From positions 31,020,527 to 31,084,526 of the forward strand of contig OX485808.1 in the NCBI GenBank assembly GCA_950295325.1: a stretch of 64,000 nt of DNA, in the 5' to 3' direction. Positions 61,233 to 64,000 of this stretch are shown here, in pieces (position 1 is the first letter of the stretch; the number at the start of each line of letters is the position of its first letter). Source of the DNA: Polytrichum commune. Lineage: Eukaryota; Streptophyta; Polytrichopsida; Polytrichales; Polytrichaceae. The translations under genes were made by a program, and so were the position numbers. Below the pieces are notes generated by a model. It did not search any database, had not been told where the DNA came from, and saw only the letters and a program-made list of their open reading frames with translations.

Positions 61233-63701
61233 ATGGAGCTATGGTGGCTCCTCGTCCTGGCGCCCCTGGGGGCGTGCGTGATCGCCGTAGGCCTGTTGCT
61301 GATGCTGCGGCAAGGGAAGGTGGAGGAGGTGGTGGCGTTCTTCCATCCTTTCACCAACGATGGAGGTGGCGGGGAGAGAGTGTTGTGGTGTGCCGTGAGG
61401 GCCGTGCAGGAGATGGTTGGAGATGCGCTGCCAGTGGTAATCTACACCGGGGACGAAATAACACCCGAGGCTCTTGCCGCCCGCGCTTTCACTCGCTTTG
61501 GAGTCAAGCTCGTCGAGATCCCCGTGGTGCGCTGCTCTTCCTTTGTGGTTCCTTTATGGATCGTGTGCATCCCTAGTTCTAATTCGTCGAATTAATTTCT
61601 GTGTGGAGAGCATGGCATTGCCCCGGAATGTGTACTTGAAAAAACAAAGCCTCCGGCTCTTGCCTCCTCCTGTCATTCTGTTCCGCGGGCGTTTCTCGTG
61701 TAGGGTTTGGTAGTTTTAGGGGTTCCTGCAATCTTGATTCTATTTATTCGAATGGACTTCTATGTGGAGAGCATGGCATGGCATTACTCCGGAATTTATA
61801 CTCGAATACAAGCCTCTGATTCTTGCCTCCTCCTGTCATCCTATTCGGCGGGCGTTCCCATCTAGGTTTGATGATTTTAGGGGTTTGTGCAATCCTAATT
61901 CTAATTCTTCGAATGAATTACTATCTGGAGAGCATGGCATGACATTGCTCCGGAATTTGCACTTGAAAACAAGCCTCTGATTCTTGCCTCCTCCTGTCAT
62001 TCGATTCCGTGGACGTTCTCATCTAGGTTTGGTGATTTTAGGGGTTTGTGCAATCCTAATTCTAATTCTTGGTATGAATTTCTATGCGGAGAGCATGGCA
62101 TGACATTGCTCCGGAATTTGCACTTGAAAACAAGCCTCTGATTCTTGCTTCCTCCTGTCATTCTATTTCCCAGGTGTTCTCGACTAGGGTTTACTGATTC
62201 GAGCTAAGGGTTTGTGCATTCATATTCTTCAATCGAATTTCTATGTGGAAAGCATGGCATGGCATGCTTTGCCCCGGAATTTGTATGGACGAATAGCATC
62301 AGTTCTTGTTGCCTCCTCCTGTTTGTTGCGATTCCATTCAGTGGCAATTTTTCGTCTAGGGTTAGTGGTTTCAGGGTTGTGTGTTCTTCGATAGAGTTCC
62401 TATGTGGAGAACATGGCATGGCATTGCCCTGGAATTTGTACGTGAAGAAGGGCCTCCTATTGTTGTTGCCTCCTCCTGTCATTCTATTTTGTTAGGGTCA
62501 TTGGTCCAGGGTTTAGTGATTTTACTATTGTGTGCATTTCTAATTTTAAAGCTTTGATCGAATTTGTATGTGGAGAGCATGGCATGGCATTGTCCTGGAA
62601 TTTGCACGTGAAGAGGAGCCTCTGATTCGTCTTTCTTCTTCTGTCATTCTATTCTGTGGGTGTTTTCGCCTACGCTTTGGCAATCTTGGGGTTGTGCATA
62701 ATGTTTCTTCTCTGTTCTGAGCTAAAGTTGCTGGTGATGGTGATCGATAATTGTGAAAGGCATTAGAGAGTTTGTATATGGAGAGCATGGCATTGCCCTG
62801 GAAGAACCTCTGATTCTGGCCCTCCTCCTGACATTCTAGTTTTGGTATTATTAGGGTTTTGCGTGTATTTGACTAACTACTTTTCTGTTAATCTGAGCAA
62901 TTTCAAGCTAGAAATTCTGGCAAAGGTGATGATGATGGAAGTAGGGATCTGTGACAGGTGGTGAGGCTGCACCAAAGGAAGTGGGTTGAAGCAAGCGCAT
63001 GGCCAAGATTCACCATGATAGGCCAGAGCTTGGGCTCCATGGTATTGGGCTGGGAAGCATTACGCCAACTGCGTCCAAAAATCTTTGTGGATACAAGTGG
63101 TTATGCCTTCACATACATACTTGCGCGAGCTGCGGGAGCATGTGTGGCAAGTTACACTCATTACCCAACCATAAGCACCGATATGCTGGCAAGAGTTCGC
63201 AACCGGCAGTCTACTTACAACAATAATTCCAGAATTTCACGTAGGTAAGCTTGTAGGTTTATGGATGTTTGTCTGTACATTCAAATGCAGAGGTGTTCAT
63301 GACATACTTTGTGAATCAGAGATCTGTTCTGTACATGATGGGCTTCTGCTGCTTTTAATTTCTGATAGTAAAGGGTGTCAAATGCCTCCACACTGCACTT
63401 CGTCATTTGTTTAATTTCGGAAGGAACCTAGATGTAGAAGACAAGGACAATTGTGGCAATGTGGTAGATTTTTCATGCAAAATTATAAGTTGGTCTTGGC
63501 TCTTTATGATGCAGCATATACTTGTCAGCAATCAAGGTGTGGTACTACAGAGCATTTGCGCTGCTCTATGGATTGGCAGGGAAGTGTGCACACATAGTAA
63601 TGGTGAATTCATCATGGACAAAAGGTCACATAAATGCAATCTGGAACATCCCGAGTCGCACACATCTGGTCTACCCACCGTGTGATACTTCTGCTTTACA
63701 G
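61233..63701 (+). CDS. ALG11: ALG11, GDP-Man:dolichol-linked oligosaccharide alpha-1,2-mannosyltransferase (5' part, cut by window end)
   Basis: Exons 61233-61526, 62958-63244 and 63515-63701 join in frame to give the first 256 residues of about 465; the rest lies beyond 64000. The enzyme adds the fourth and fifth mannoses, in alpha-1,2 linkage, to the dolichol-linked N-glycan precursor on the cytosolic side of the ER; the Arabidopsis orthologue is LEW3. A hydrophobic N-terminal anchor (about 5-25) precedes [16 protein letters not shown] (37-52), the hallmark of the family. Further on are [44 protein letters not shown] and [15 protein letters not shown], ending [11 protein letters not shown]. 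The GT4-type C-terminal nucleotide-sugar domain is off the window. ATG 61233 fits the family's N-terminus and is preceded in frame only by a non-conserved extension. The donor of intron 1 could be 3 nt earlier, but GTG|GTGCGC matches the family length. Intron 3 is open at the window end. Confidence 0.95.
61590..62830 (+). repeat. ~160-bp minisatellite filling ALG11 intron 1
   Basis: Eight units marked by 'tatgtggagagcatggcatg' near 61605, 61765, 61925, 62085, 62243, 62403, 62570 and 62776. Each unit continues through 'cggaatttg', 'gcctctgattcttgcctcct' and 'cctgtcattct'. The spacing is 158-160 bp for the first six and 167-206 bp for the last. The array occupies nearly all of intron 1. Confidence 0.85.
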
Positions 63702-64000
63702 GTAGTCTGATCCCCTGCTACTTGCTAGCTCAAAATGTTCATTTTTGAGGGTGTTATGTGTCCTTTGAAACAAACATCTCAGCTTTAAATGGATAGACAG
63801 ACTGTTTTAAGGATAATCGTACTACATTCAATCTTTCATTATAAGCATTGCATATATGTAATCAGCCAGTGGGGCTCCTGATGATGTGTAGAAAAATGGA
63901 AGTTAAATGTGTAGACTTGGCTGGTGTCTAGATCTTAGACATATCCAAGGTCTAGGTTATTGAGGCAGGGTGTGCCATGGTTGGCAGACATGTTGACTAT
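63702..64000 (+). other. ALG11 intron 3 (continues past the window)
   Basis: Starts with donor GTAGTC. No further ALG11 coding sequence is recognised before the window ends. Confidence 0.6.

Overview
This window looks like nuclear DNA of a land plant. It is AT-rich, gene-poor and repeat-dense. The evidence is plant-type multi-exon genes with GT-AG introns, three conserved genes whose closest known families are plant proteins (an MA3-repeat translation factor, a DUF616/TOD1-MUCI70-like membrane protein and the ALG11 mannosyltransferase), Tourist-like MITEs, pogo-like DNA transposon remains and a Ty3/gypsy integrase relic. The low gene density and style of the repeats would suit a fern, lycophyte or bryophyte, but the sequence alone does not settle the lineage. 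No bacterial operon, CRISPR array, rRNA gene or confident tRNA gene was seen.

Layout. 1-15 kb: almost entirely repeats, with a nested MITE (792-1286), a pogo-like TIR element (7648-8243), two abutting MITEs (10904-11734), diverged tandem blocks, and G/C homopolymers and microsatellites. 15.0-16.7 kb: a small intronless ubiquitin-like gene with a TATA box, followed by a 576-bp tandem duplication. 16.7-27 kb: repeats, including a MITE with a clean TTA target duplication (17641-18141) and a tRNA-related SINE-like segment. 27.6-33.8 kb: a five-coding-exon, four-MA3-domain gene on the minus strand, with a probable leader intron and promoter. 34-46 kb: transposon graveyard (gag-like or other TE ORF between direct repeats, gypsy integrase on the minus strand, pogo-type transposase relic on the minus strand). 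46.4-49.5 kb: two copies of another MITE. 49.5-51.9 kb: an inverted copy of the MA3-gene promoter, leader and first 13 codons, directly upstream and in the same sense as the next gene. 52.3-56.7 kb: a nine-exon DUF616 gene, plus strand, with one GC-AG intron. 57.06-57.22 kb: a near-perfect 72-bp-arm hairpin. 58.1-59.1 kb: a tandem array of a short coding-like unit. 61.2-64 kb: the first three exons of ALG11, plus strand, cut by the window end, with a ~160-bp minisatellite filling intron 1.

The three main genes are unrelated housekeeping genes (translation control, cell-wall/Golgi glycosylation or lipid metabolism, ER N-glycan assembly). The most striking relationship is structural: the DUF616 gene sits just downstream of a duplicated, inverted copy of the MA3 gene's promoter and leader, which suggests promoter capture. 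All exon joins given here were worked out by hand from reading frame, splice dinucleotides and remembered family similarity; no alignment program was run, and percentages are counted or judged by eye as stated.
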